From contig NZ_JBDFMH010000001.1 in assembly GCF_047238125.1 (NCBI RefSeq), positions 1,364,001 to 1,428,000 on the forward strand: DNA of 64,000 nt. The letters are read 5' to 3'. Position numbers and translations under genes: made by a program. The DNA comes from JBDFMH01 sp047238125. GTDB taxonomy: Bacteria > Pseudomonadota > Alphaproteobacteria > Sphingomonadales > Sphingomonadaceae. The notes below the pieces were generated by a model, which made no database searches, was not told the DNA's origin, and saw only the letters and a list, made by a program, of their open reading frames with translations. Below, in pieces: positions 24,668 through 32,589 of the stretch (its first letter is position 1; the number at the start of each line of letters is the position of its first letter).

Positions 24668-26079
24668 CAGAAGTGGATCGCGCGACCCTCGGACGACAGC
24701 ACGCTTTCGTGCATCATCTCGCTGAGCGTGGGATGCGCGAACACGGTGGCGATCAGCTCTTCCTCGGTCGTCTCCAGCTGGCGGCCGACGACATAGCCCT
24801 GGATCAGCTCGGTCACTTCCGCACCGATCATGTGCGCGCCAAGCAGCTCGCCGGTCTTGGCATCGAACACCGTCTTCACGAAGCCTTCCGCCTCGCCCAG
24901 CGCGATCGCCTTGCCGTTGCCGATGAAGGGGAATTTGCCGACCTTCACCTGATGGCCGGCCTCCTTGGCCTTCGCCTCGGTATAGCCGACCGAGGCGACC
25001 TGCGGGCGCGAATAGGTGCAGCCCGGAATGTTGCGCACGTCCAGCGCGTGCGGGTGGACATCCTTGTTGCCCTGCTTCTGCGCGATCGCCTCGGCCGCGA
25101 TCACACCTTCGTGGCTGGCCTTGTGGGCAAGCCAGGGCGCGCCCGTGACGTCGCCGATCGCCCAGATGCCGTCGACATTGGTCTTGCAGAACTTGTCGAT
25201 CGTGATGTGGCCGCGTTCCGCCTTCACGCCCAGCGCCTCGAGCCCAATATTCTCGGTGTTCGGCACGATGCCGACCGCGACGATGACATGGCTGAAATCG
25301 CTGGTCGCGGACTTCCCGTCCTTGCCCTTGATCGTGGCCTTCACGCCATCCTTGCCGGCTTCCAGCTTCTCGACGCCGGCCCCGGTCATGATCGTCAGCT
25401 TCTGCTTGGTCAGCGCCTTTTCCATGAAATCGCTGACTTCGGCATCCTCGACCGGCAGGATGCGGTCGAGCATCTCGACGATCGTGACCTCGGCACCCAT
25501 GTCCGAATAGAAGCTGGCGAATTCGACGCCGATCGCGCCCGATCCGATGACCAGCAGCCTGGTGGGCATCACCGATGGCGTCATCGCATGGCGATAGGTC
25601 CAGATCCGGTCGCCATCCGCCTTGGCGAACGGCAGATCGCGGGCGCGGGCACCGGTGGCTATGATGATATCTTTCGCGGCCAGCTCCACCGTCTGATCGC
25701 CCTGCTTCACGGAAAGCTTGCCCTTGTCCGTGAGCGTGCCGACGCCTTCGACGACGGTGATCTTGTTCTTCTTCATCAGGCCCTTGACGCCGGCATTCAG
25801 CTGGCCGGCGACCTTGCGGCTGCGATCGACGACCTTGGCCAGATCGAAGGACGGCTTTTCCGCCGACAGGCCGTACGCCGCGGCGTGAGTCATGTAATGA
25901 TAGATTTCGGACGAGCGCAGCAGCGCCTTGGTGGGGATGCAGCCCCAGTTGAGGCAGATGCCGCCCAGCCGCTCGCGCTCCACGATCGCGGTCTTCAGGC
26001 CGAGCTGGCTGGCGCGGATCGCCGCGACATAGCCGCCGGGGCCCGAGCCCAGCACGATCAGGTCGTAGGTGTCAGCCAA
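24667..26079 (-). CDS. lpd: Dihydrolipoyl dehydrogenase (E3)
   Basis: This 470-residue FAD-disulfide oxidoreductase reoxidises dihydrolipoyl groups of 2-oxoacid dehydrogenase complexes. The FAD motif is VLGSGPGGYVAAIRA at 9-23, the redox cysteines are C42 and C47 in GGICLNWGCIPTK, the NAD Rossmann segment is LLVIGSGAIGVEFASF near 180, and the interface His-Glu pair is HPTLSEMMHE near the end. Its location close to pdhC suggests service to pyruvate dehydrogenase. The E1 genes pdhA and pdhB are not in the window. Confidence 0.97.
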   Translation of the reverse strand: MADTYDLIVLGSGPGGYVAAIRASQLGLKTAIVERERLGGICLNWGCIPTKALLRSSEIYHYMTHAAAYGLSAEKPSFDLAKVVDRSRKVAGQLNAGVKGLMKKNKITVVEGVGTLTDKGKLSVKQGDQTVELAAKDIIIATGARARDLPFAKADGDRIWTYRHAMTPSVMPTRLLVIGSGAIGVEFASFYSDMGAEVTIVEMLDRILPVEDAEVSDFMEKALTKQKLTIMTGAGVEKLEAGKDGVKATIKGKDGKSATSDFSHVIVAVGIVPNTENIGLEALGVKAERGHITIDKFCKTNVDGIWAIGDVTGAPWLAHKASHEGVIAAEAIAQKQGNKDVHPHALDVRNIPGCTYSRPQVASVGYTEAKAKEAGHQVKVGKFPFIGNGKAIALGEAEGFVKTVFDAKTGELLGAHMIGAEVTELIQGYVVGRQLETTEEELIATVFAHPTLSEMMHESVLSSEGRAIHF

Positions 26080-26116
26080 TCGATTGTCCTTCCACTCTCC
26101 GCCGCCAGCCGCCTGG

Positions 26117-26329
26117 TCAGCGGTCCTCGGCGATTTTCAACAGGACCCAGCCGAACCCGGTGACCACCAGGAAGACGGGGACCGAGAAGATGAGCCCGAA
26201 TTCGCCCGGCACCGGCCGCACGGTCCAGTAGCTCATCAGTTCGTGGATGAGACCTGCCTCATTGCGCAGCACGAACGGCATCGCCATCGCGCCGATTGCA
26301 CCCAAGGCCAATGCCTTGAGCAGCGCCAT
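26117..26329 (-). CDS. Small membrane protein of unknown function
   Basis: This 70-residue protein has two predicted membrane helices (about 5-20 and 45-66: FGLIFSVPVFLVVTGFGWVL) separated by a loop with ELMSYWTVRPVPGEFG. It lies between pdhC and lpd on the same strand with short gaps on each side, which supports it as a real gene of the PDH transcript. I do not recognise the family. Confidence 0.6.
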   Translation of the reverse strand: MALLKALALGAIGAMAMPFVLRNEAGLIHELMSYWTVRPVPGEFGLIFSVPVFLVVTGFGWVLLKIAEDR

Positions 26330-26413
26330 TCAGCCGATCCTCCCGCGATCCAAGCCCATGCAGACCCCCATCCGCGATTGACCCGTGCACGCTAACCCGC
26401 GCGCGCCCGCGCC

Positions 26414-27751
26414 TCAAGCCAGCATCGCAAGCGGCGATTCCACCAGGCGCTTGAATGCCGCCATCAGCGCGGCGCCATCCGCACCGTCGATCGCACGGTG
26501 ATCGAAGCTGCCGGTTGCGGACATGATCGTCGCCACCTCCAGCTTGCCGTCGATCACCCAGGGGCGCTGCTCACCCGCGCCGATCGCGAGGATCATCGCC
26601 TGCGGCGGGTTGATGACGGCATCGAACTGCTTGATCCCATACATGCCCATATTGCTGAGGCTGGCGGTGCCGCCCTGATATTCGTGCGGCTGCAGCTTGC
26701 CGTCCTTGGCGCGCGCGGCGAGATCCTTGATCTCTGTGGCGATCGCCGAAAGGCTCTTGGTATCGGCGCCCGTGACGATCGGCGTGATCAGCCCGCCGGG
26801 AATCGACACCGCGACCGAGATGTCCGCGCGGGAATATTTCAGCAGCGTATCGCCTGCGAAGGAAACGTTGCAGGCCGGCACTTCCACCAGCGCGACCGCC
26901 AGCGCCTTGATCAGCAGATCGTTGACCGACAGCTTCACGCCACGCGCCGCCAGCCCCTCGTTCAGCTCGCCCCGCAGCTTCAGCAGCGCATCGAGGCGGA
27001 TATCGACCGTGAGGTAGATGTGCGGCACCTGCTGCTTCAATTCGGTCAGCCGGCGCGCGATCGTCTTGCGCATATTGCTGAGCTTGACCGTCTCGTGCGG
27101 AATGTCGCTGCCGGCAACGGCGGCAGGCGCCGCCTTGGCGGCGGCGGCAGGCGCAGCCGACGAGGACTGCTCCGCAGGTGCCGCAGCGGCGGCCTCCGCC
27201 GGTTTGGGCGCTGCCGATGCACCTTCCAGATCCGCCTTCACGATGCGCCCATTGGGTCCGCTGCCGGAGATGCCGGCGAGATCGATCCCCTGGTCCTTCG
27301 CCAGCCGGCGGGCGAGCGGGCTGGCCTTGATGCGATCGCCTTCGGTCGCGGCCGGGGCCGCGGCGGCCTTCTGCTCAGGCGCCGGATCCGCCGGCTTGGC
27401 GGGGGCGGCTGCCTTCGCGTCCGCGGCAGGCGTCTTGCCGGGCTCGGCCTGCTTCGGCTCGGGCTGCTTCGCCGCGGGCTTGGCGGCGGCGGCCTCCGAT
27501 GCGTCCTCGCCATCCTCCGCGATCAGTGCGATCACGGTGCCGACCTTCACGCCGTCGCTACCTTCGGGCACGAGGAGCTTGGCGATCGTGCCCTCGTCGA
27601 TCGCCTCATATTCCATCGTCGCCTTGTCGGTCTCGATCTCCGCGAGGATATCGCCCGACTTCACGGCATCGCCTTCCTTGACGAGCCATTTGGCGAGCGT
27701 GCCTTCCTCCATCGTCGGCGAGAGGGCAGGCATCTTGAGCTCGATCGGCAT
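26414..27751 (-). CDS. pdhC: Pyruvate dehydrogenase E2, dihydrolipoamide acetyltransferase
   Basis: This is a 445-residue E2 chain. The lipoyl domain is at 2-78 with the modified lysine K43 in EIETDKATMEYEA. A flexible Ala/Pro/Lys-rich linker spans about 85-145. The E3/E1-binding domain follows (ASPLARRLAKDQGIDLAGIS), then a second Ala-rich linker, and the catalytic acetyltransferase domain ends with SFDHRAIDGADGAAL, whose His and Asp are catalytic. The start is the ATG at 27751, 9 bp after GAAAGG. An ATG two codons earlier is possible. Longer upstream frames are not family-like. Confidence 0.95.
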   Translation of the reverse strand: MPIELKMPALSPTMEEGTLAKWLVKEGDAVKSGDILAEIETDKATMEYEAIDEGTIAKLLVPEGSDGVKVGTVIALIAEDGEDASEAAAAKPAAKQPEPKQAEPGKTPAADAKAAAPAKPADPAPEQKAAAAPAATEGDRIKASPLARRLAKDQGIDLAGISGSGPNGRIVKADLEGASAAPKPAEAAAAAPAEQSSSAAPAAAAKAAPAAVAGSDIPHETVKLSNMRKTIARRLTELKQQVPHIYLTVDIRLDALLKLRGELNEGLAARGVKLSVNDLLIKALAVALVEVPACNVSFAGDTLLKYSRADISVAVSIPGGLITPIVTGADTKSLSAIATEIKDLAARAKDGKLQPHEYQGGTASLSNMGMYGIKQFDAVINPPQAMILAIGAGEQRPWVIDGKLEVATIMSATGSFDHRAIDGADGAALMAAFKRLVESPLAMLA

Positions 27752-27885
27752 CCGCATCGGCCTTTCTGAAGGGGTCCGTTGGCGCCCCGTCTCTGGGCCT
27801 GCGGGCATCCAAAGGTCAAGGCTCCCGCTTGCGGCAGCGCCCGCTTTGCCGCACCGTCCACCGGCTGACAGGGGGGCCGCGGGCG

Positions 27886-28341
27886 ATGAGAACCTATCTG
27901 GTGGTGATCGACGAGAGCGAGGAGGCGCGCACGGCGCTGCGCTTCGCCGCACGGCGCGCTGCCAAGACCGGCGGCGCGATCGCGATCCTGGCCGTGATCG
28001 CCCCGCCCGATTTCGTGCAGTGGGGCGGCGTCCAGGCGGCGATGGAGGAGGAAGCGCGGCTGCGGATCGATGCGCTGGTGGCGCAGGTGGCGGGCGAATT
28101 GATCGAGGAGACCGGCCTGCGCCCGCAGATCAGCGTGCGCCAGGGCGATCCGGTGGCATCGGTGCGCGAGCATCTGGCCGAGCAAGACGATGTCGCCGCA
28201 CTGGTGCTGGGCGCGGCACCTGGCAATGCGCCCGGCCGGCTGGTCGCCCATTTCGCGGGCGCGGGCGTGGGCGACATGCCCTGCCCGGTGATGATCGTGC
28301 CCGGCGGACTGGATCTGGCGGCGATCGACCGGCTGAGCTGA
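27886..28341 (+). CDS. Universal stress protein family protein
   Basis: This 151-residue UspA-fold protein has the first strand LVVIDESEEARTALRFAARR. The ATP-binding loop seems relaxed: VLGAAPGNAPGRLV, where the family's G-x2-G-x9-G-S/T would be, and the end of the fold is PVMIVPGGL. Usp proteins accumulate in stress or growth arrest; the precise role is unknown. It is transcribed divergently from pdhC, 135 bp away, and converges on the RcnB-like gene. Confidence 0.85.
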   Translation: MRTYLVVIDESEEARTALRFAARRAAKTGGAIAILAVIAPPDFVQWGGVQAAMEEEARLRIDALVAQVAGELIEETGLRPQISVRQGDPVASVREHLAEQDDVAALVLGAAPGNAPGRLVAHFAGAGVGDMPCPVMIVPGGLDLAAIDRLS

Positions 28342-28356
28342 TCGCCGCCTGCCCGA

Positions 28357-29253
28357 TCAGCGGCGCAGCATCTTCGATTTCACGCTGCTGCGCTTGACCC
28401 ATTTGCGCGGCGCCGCCTTCTTCTTCCAGATTGTGCGCGCTGGCGCGTAGGAGACGTCCTCGGTCACATAAGTCGTGGTCGTCGTCGTGACGGTGGGCGC
28501 GCCCTGGACCACGACCACGGTCGATCCCGCCGGTGCATAGACGCCAGCGCCGCGATGGCCCCAGGATCCGCCCCAGGTGACCTGATCCTCGGAATGATCG
28601 ACGCCATCGTCGAAGCCATCATCATAGCCATCGTCGTAACCGTCGTCATAGTCGTCGCTGGCGCCGTCCCGCGGATCGAAGCCGCCGCGATCCCAATCGA
28701 CCCGACGATAATCGCGGATCAGGCCGCCACCGTCGACGAGCACGGCATCGTCATAATAGCGGACCCAATTATAACCGGGCGCCGGCCGCGCCAGGCCGTA
28801 GGTGCCCCAGTTGGGTACAAAGAAGCGCGGCGTGACGAAATAGCTGGGCAGGCGCCAGCCACGCGCCGGACGGTGATACTGGCCGGTCCAACCATTGCCG
28901 ATGCCGTGCCAGCGATTGCCCGACCAGCCCCAGCCCGGGCCCTGCCGCGGATCGAAGCCCGGGCGCGGGCCGCCGTGCCACCCGCCGGGACGCGGCCCGA
29001 CATGATCGGGACCGGCATGGCCGACCGTCATCGACGATCCGCGGTGGACATTGACGGGCGCCGGCACCGGCGGACGCGCCGCGGGCGGAACCGTGCGGCT
29101 CGGCGGGATGGCTGCGGCCGGCGGCGTGTTCAACGGTAGCGTCGGCACGCCGCCCCAATTGCCGCGCACGACGCGCTGGCCCGACTGCGCCGAAGCAGGA
29201 ACCGCAAGCACCAGCCCAAGGCCTGCCAGCCCGATGATCGTGCGCATCTGCAT
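28357..29253 (-). CDS. Exported RcnB-family protein with acidic Asp-Gly repeats
   Basis: This 298-residue protein has a Sec signal (IIGLAGLGLVLAVPASA). A Pro-rich region follows, then Gly/Trp/His-rich sequence (GPGWGWSGNRWHG), and the RcnB-type block RLPSYFVTPRFFVPNWGTYG with YNWVRYYDDAVLVD. RcnB-like proteins are periplasmic and some take part in nickel/cobalt homeostasis. Here an unusual run of DDGY/DDGF repeats with histidines lies at about 203-222 and might bind cations. The C-terminus is strongly basic (KKKAAPRKWVKRSS). The start at 29253 follows AGGAGGAG. The metal role is inference. Confidence 0.8.
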   Translation of the reverse strand: MQMRTIIGLAGLGLVLAVPASAQSGQRVVRGNWGGVPTLPLNTPPAAAIPPSRTVPPAARPPVPAPVNVHRGSSMTVGHAGPDHVGPRPGGWHGGPRPGFDPRQGPGWGWSGNRWHGIGNGWTGQYHRPARGWRLPSYFVTPRFFVPNWGTYGLARPAPGYNWVRYYDDAVLVDGGGLIRDYRRVDWDRGGFDPRDGASDDYDDGYDDGYDDGFDDGVDHSEDQVTWGGSWGHRGAGVYAPAGSTVVVVQGAPTVTTTTTTYVTEDVSYAPARTIWKKKAAPRKWVKRSSVKSKMLRR

Positions 29254-29384
29254 GGTTAACGACTCCTCCTGAACCCGCGACGACGCGCGTCGCGAGCGAG
29301 GCCCGTCCTGCCATTTTCCTAACAGCGCCGCGCAGCCTGCACCACCGATGGCGTGGCCGTCGCGAGTCCCGATTCGGGATGCGA

Positions 29385-29873
29385 TCAGCCGGCGATGCGG
29401 GGGGCGAGCAAAGCCATCAGCACTTCGCAACCGGACTGATCGGCGGCATCGAAGCGATCGGTGCTCGGGCTGTCGAGATCCAGTACACCGATCAGCCGGC
29501 CGGCGTGGACGATCGGCACCACCAGTTCCGATGCGGAGGCGGCATCGCAGGCGATGTGGCCGGGAAAGGCGTGGACATCGGCGATCCGCTGGGTCTGGCG
29601 ACTGGCGGCAGCGGTGCCGCAGACGCCTTTGCCGAACGGGATGCGGATACAGGCGGCGCGCCCCTGGAACGGGCCCAGTACCAGCGTTTCGCCGGGCAGC
29701 GAGCGGTAGAAGCCGGCCCAGTTCAGATCGGGCAGATATTCCCACAGCAACGCCGCCGCATTCGCCATGTTGGCGACGGCGTCGGGTTCGTCCGCGGTCA
29801 GCGCATCGAGCGCGCCGGCGAGGTCGCGGTAGAGCGCGGCCTTGTCACCGGCACTGATCGAGAATTCGTACAT
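29385..29873 (-). CDS. msrC: Free methionine-(R)-sulfoxide reductase (GAF-fold)
   Basis: This 162-residue single GAF domain is of the fRMsr family, which repairs free methionine-R-sulfoxide. Diagnostic elements are LLWEYLPDLNWAGFYR near residue 43, ACIRIPFGKGVCGTAA with two of the redox cysteines, and HIACDAASASELVVPI with the third cysteine. GVLDLDSPSTDRFD closes the domain. It is 4 bp downstream of arfB. Confidence 0.92.
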   Translation of the reverse strand: MYEFSISAGDKAALYRDLAGALDALTADEPDAVANMANAAALLWEYLPDLNWAGFYRSLPGETLVLGPFQGRAACIRIPFGKGVCGTAAASRQTQRIADVHAFPGHIACDAASASELVVPIVHAGRLIGVLDLDSPSTDRFDAADQSGCEVLMALLAPRIAG

Positions 29874-29877
29874 CGGC

Positions 29878-30291
29878 TTACTCCGGATCGATTCGGCCGC
29901 GGCCGCGCTTGATCGCGCCGCGCTGGGACTTGGCTTCCACCCGCCGGGTCTTGGCCGCCTTGCTGGGCTTGGTGGCTACGCGGCGGACCGGGCGGACGCG
30001 CGCCTTGGCGACCAGCGCTGCCAGCCGGGCGCGCGCCTCGGCACGGTTCGCCTCGCGCGTGCGATGGGTGCGCGCGGTGACGAGGATCTCGCCTTCCGCC
30101 GTCCAGCGGGTGCCGGCCAGCAACTTCAGCCGGCGGTAGCTGTCGGGATCGAGACCAAGCGCGAACACGTCGAGACGAAGCTGGACGGCAGTCGCCACCT
30201 TGTTGACATTCTGCCCCCCCGGGCCGGTGCCGGCCAGGAACGCCTCGCTGAGCGCGGATTCGGGCAGCGGCGGCGGATCAGGTGCCGGCAT
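29878..30291 (-). CDS. arfB: Alternative ribosome-rescue factor ArfB (peptidyl-tRNA hydrolase)
   Basis: This 137-residue release-factor-like protein has the catalytic GGQ in GTGPGGQNVNKVATAVQLR near residue 22. It has no codon-recognition domain, and it ends in a long basic tail (KPSKAAKTRRVEAKSQRGAI) that in ArfB enters the empty mRNA channel. It frees ribosomes stalled without a stop codon. The ATG at 30291 overlaps the end of the RluA-type gene by 14 bp. Confidence 0.93.
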   Translation of the reverse strand: MPAPDPPPLPESALSEAFLAGTGPGGQNVNKVATAVQLRLDVFALGLDPDSYRRLKLLAGTRWTAEGEILVTARTHRTREANRAEARARLAALVAKARVRPVRRVATKPSKAAKTRRVEAKSQRGAIKRGRGRIDPE

Positions 30292-30937
30292 CGCCAACAC
30301 CGAACGGGGCGAAGGCGGCGGGCAGCGGCGCAGTGGCCTCGGCCGGCGACTTGCCGTCACGTGGCATCGACAGGCTGCGCGCGTGCAGCAGCATGCCACC
30401 GGCCGCCGCCCGGCCATAGACGGGATCGCCGACGATCGGCACGCCAATGCCGGCGGCGGCATGGACGCGCAGCTGGTGCGTGCGGCCGGTTTCGGGGCGG
30501 AAGGCGACCAAAGCCCGTCCATCGCGCGCCTCCATCACGGACCAGTGCGTGACAGCGCGCTTGCCGCGCGGATCGGGAACGATCCGCCAGCCTGCCTCTC
30601 GCGTGGAAACCTTGTGCAATGGCAGATCGATCGTGCCTTCGTTCGCCGCAGGAACGCCGGCAAGCACCGCCCAGTAGAGCTTGGTCACGACGCCCGCCTC
30701 GAACGCGGCCGAGAAGCGGCGGTGCGCCTTGGGATTACGGGCCAGCAGCAGGCAGCCGGAAGTGTCGCGATCGAGCCGGTGGACGATGGTGGGGCGGCGC
30801 TGGAAGCCGAGACGCAGCGAATCCAGATGATTCTCGACCGCGATCGCGCCATCGCGACCCTCTGTGACGGGCAAGCCGGCGGGTTTGTCGAGGATGATCG
30901 CCTCGGCATCGATGAACAGGATCCGATCAGCCAGCAT
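30278..30937 (-). CDS. RluA-family pseudouridine synthase
   Basis: This 219-residue pseudouridine synthase without an S4 domain has the catalytic aspartate in IVHRLDRDTSGCLLLAR near residue 53. LNKPxG-like ILDKPAGLPV and the uracil-pocket blocks GRTHQLRVHAAAGIGVPIVG are present. Targets in rRNA or tRNA (RluA/TruC-like) cannot be told from sequence. It is the first gene of a compact rlu-arfB-msrC group, linked by overlap with arfB. Confidence 0.9.
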   Translation of the reverse strand: MLADRILFIDAEAIILDKPAGLPVTEGRDGAIAVENHLDSLRLGFQRRPTIVHRLDRDTSGCLLLARNPKAHRRFSAAFEAGVVTKLYWAVLAGVPAANEGTIDLPLHKVSTREAGWRIVPDPRGKRAVTHWSVMEARDGRALVAFRPETGRTHQLRVHAAAGIGVPIVGDPVYGRAAAGGMLLHARSLSMPRDGKSPAEATAPLPAAFAPFGVGDAGT

Positions 30938-30973
30938 CGCGCGGCCTTGTCACGCCCGGCGTGCGCGCGCAAC

Positions 30974-31450
30974 TCAACCGCGACGGCCGAGCACCATCAG
31001 CGTCGAGCTGCCATGGGCGACGATGCGGCCGTCCGCATCCGTCATCGTGGCATCGGTGGTGATCAGCTGGCGGCCCTGCACGATCACGCGCCCCTCAGCC
31101 CGGATCTCGCCATGATCCGGGCGGATGGCGCGGGTGAAATTGCAACGTGTCTCGACACTGGCATAGCCGACCCCGGCATCCAGCAGGGTGTGGGCGGCGC
31201 AGCCGCAGGCGCTGTCGATCAGGGTCAGCGCCCAGCCGCCATGGACCTGGCCGAGCGGATTGAGATGCGCGCGACCGGGCGTGCCGACGAACAGCGCGCG
31301 ACCGGGATCAACCTCCACCAGCCGGAACGCCATGCCATCGGCGATCGAAGGCCCTGCCACGCGGCTGGCGATCATGGCGCGCAGCAGATCGATGCCGGAT
31401 AGCGTAGCGAAGGCGTGGGCGGGATCGAGCGGCGACGGCGTGCTTTCCAT
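30974..31450 (-). CDS. PaaI-family hotdog thioesterase
   Basis: This protein has 158 residues from the ATG at 31450. An in-frame TTG at 31468 would add six residues. The hotdog-fold block LNPLGQVHGGWALTLIDSAC with the conserved His-Gly-Gly and downstream Asp is typical of PaaI-like acyl-CoA thioesterases, and TRCNFTRAIRPDHGEI matches the second family block. The acyl substrate is unknown. The motif at 31467-31487 sits directly upstream and could be its operator. Confidence 0.87.
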   Translation of the reverse strand: MESTPSPLDPAHAFATLSGIDLLRAMIASRVAGPSIADGMAFRLVEVDPGRALFVGTPGRAHLNPLGQVHGGWALTLIDSACGCAAHTLLDAGVGYASVETRCNFTRAIRPDHGEIRAEGRVIVQGRQLITTDATMTDADGRIVAHGSSTLMVLGRRG

Positions 31451-31466
31451 CGCGCATCCATGCGCC

Positions 31467-31487
31467 AATTAGTTGCGAATTACAACC
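31467..31487 (-). promoter_or_regulatory. Candidate operator, copy 2 of the 21-bp motif
   Basis: On the minus strand this reads GGTTGTAATTCGCAACTAAT then T, 17 of 21 positions identical to 19778-19798. It lies 17-37 bp upstream of the thioesterase ATG, where a bound protein would block transcription or initiation. The regulator is unknown. Confidence 0.35.
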
Positions 31488-31548
31488 TAGTTTGCGAACA
31501 GCCCGCTTGCGCGTCGCCGGCTTTGCCCCTAGAGCGCGCCGCCTAGGT

Positions 31549-31625
31549 CGGGGCGTAGCGCAGCCTGGTAGCGCATCAGACTGGGGGTCTGGGGGTCGCA
31601 GGTTCGAATCCTGTCGCCCCGACCA
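31549..31625 (+). tRNA. tRNA-Pro (anticodon GGG)
   Basis: The acceptor stem CGGGGCG (31549-31555) pairs with CGCCCCG (31615-31621), followed by A and encoded CCA (31623-31625). The anticodon arm is TCAGA-CTGGGGG-TCTGG with anticodon GGG at 31583-31585, and the T arm contains GGTTCGAATCC. It would read CCC (and CCU by wobble). No second copy of its 3' end was noticed nearby, so there is no sign of an integrated element using it. Confidence 0.96.
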
Positions 31626-31645
31626 GCTTTTCCATCACCGGATCC

Positions 31646-31882
31646 TCAGCGCGCGGCGCCGTCCGCGGCCTTTTCGCGCCGGACCCAGCCGACCTGCGCG
31701 CCGGCGCCCTTGCGGCGAATATCGCGGGTGCATTCGATCTCGCTCAGCGAGGTATCTGGCTGCACGCTGAAGCAGCGATCGGCCTTCTTGTCATAAACAT
31801 AGGCCGCAGGCTTTTCGGATGCGTGTTCGCCACAGCCTGCCAGTGCCACGGCCAAGGCCAAAGCAATCATCCTGCTACGCAT
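31646..31882 (-). CDS. Small putative lipoprotein
   Basis: This 78-residue protein has a lipoprotein signal (MIALALAVALAGC, lipobox LAGC, cysteine about residue 17). A short charged domain follows with two further cysteines (DRCFSV and IECTRDIR) that might form a disulfide. GAAAGGGGGAG precedes the ATG. No family is recognised. It is convergent with tRNA-Pro. Confidence 0.65.
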   Translation of the reverse strand: MRSRMIALALAVALAGCGEHASEKPAAYVYDKKADRCFSVQPDTSLSEIECTRDIRRKGAGAQVGWVRREKAADGAAR

Positions 31883-32114
31883 TTCTTACTCCCCCTTTCG
31901 CGTCGGCGCGCCCGCAGCACGGTTCGACGCGGATATCTCGCTTGTGGACCGCTTGGGATACGCAATCAAGCGGCGAACGGTTCCGCAGGGGTTGGCAGGA
32001 AGCCATCGAGAGATCTCTGAACCTCCGTTGGTCGATAACCGAAAGTGAAAGATTTAGCTGTCCTACAGATAACCGGATGGGTTATATGATCAATGGTTCG
32101 ACAGGGAGATTCGC

Positions 32115-32528
32115 ATGTCCGTCCTTGATGCCGTCATCGGCCCGATCGCAAAGCTGATCGACAAGATCATCCCTGATCCGGAGGCGCGCGACCGTGCCAA
32201 GCTCGAGCTGTTGAAGCTGGAGGGGGGACAGGAGATGGAGCGGCTGAAGACGCAGCTGTCCGCCATCGTGGCCGAGGCGCAATCGGCCGATCCCTGGACC
32301 AGCCGCGCACGCCCGAGCTTTCTGTACGTGATGTATGCGTTGCTGCTGTGGGCGATCCCGATGGGGCTGATCGCGGCGGTGCGGCCGGAGATGGCGAAGG
32401 ACATAGCCTTGGGCATGAACGCCTATCTCGGTGGCATCCCCGAACCGCTCTATGCGCTCTTCGGCACGGGCTATCTCGGCTACACGGCCGCGCGCAGCTG
32501 GGGAAAGGCGAAGGGGCTGGAGAAGTGA
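32115..32528 (+). CDS. GTA-type three-TM holin family protein
   Basis: This 137-residue protein resembles the 3TM holin family linked to gene-transfer-agent release (GTA_holin_3TM). It has an N-terminal charged helix (DPEARDRAKLELLKLE), the family block DPWTSRARPSFLYVMYALLL, a hydrophobic stretch to AIPMGLIAAV, and a final membrane-type segment around YALFGTGYLGYTAARSWGK. Holins permeabilise the inner membrane for lysis. No endolysin or phage structural gene is adjacent, so it is either a remnant or part of a GTA lysis locus encoded elsewhere. AGGGAGATTCGC precedes the ATG. Confidence 0.75.
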   Translation: MSVLDAVIGPIAKLIDKIIPDPEARDRAKLELLKLEGGQEMERLKTQLSAIVAEAQSADPWTSRARPSFLYVMYALLLWAIPMGLIAAVRPEMAKDIALGMNAYLGGIPEPLYALFGTGYLGYTAARSWGKAKGLEK

Positions 32529-32589
32529 CTCGGCCTGCCCCATGCTCTTGCCGCGCTTGAGGCAGCGGTGGGCACCGACCGCCCCTGCC

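Noticed and set aside
24673..26163. A long rightward open frame (496 codons) opposite lpd
   Set aside because: It lies wholly antisense to a clearly conserved lpd gene and its translation shows no domain; high-GC codon bias opens such frames.
28595..28660. Short tandem repeat suspected as CRISPR-like or microsatellite
   Set aside because: It is the coding sequence for DDGY/DDGF repeats in the RcnB-like protein, with no spacers.
31549..32528. Possible integrated element at tRNA-Pro
   Set aside because: No integrase and no duplicate of the tRNA 3' end was noticed; only a lone holin-like gene lies nearby.
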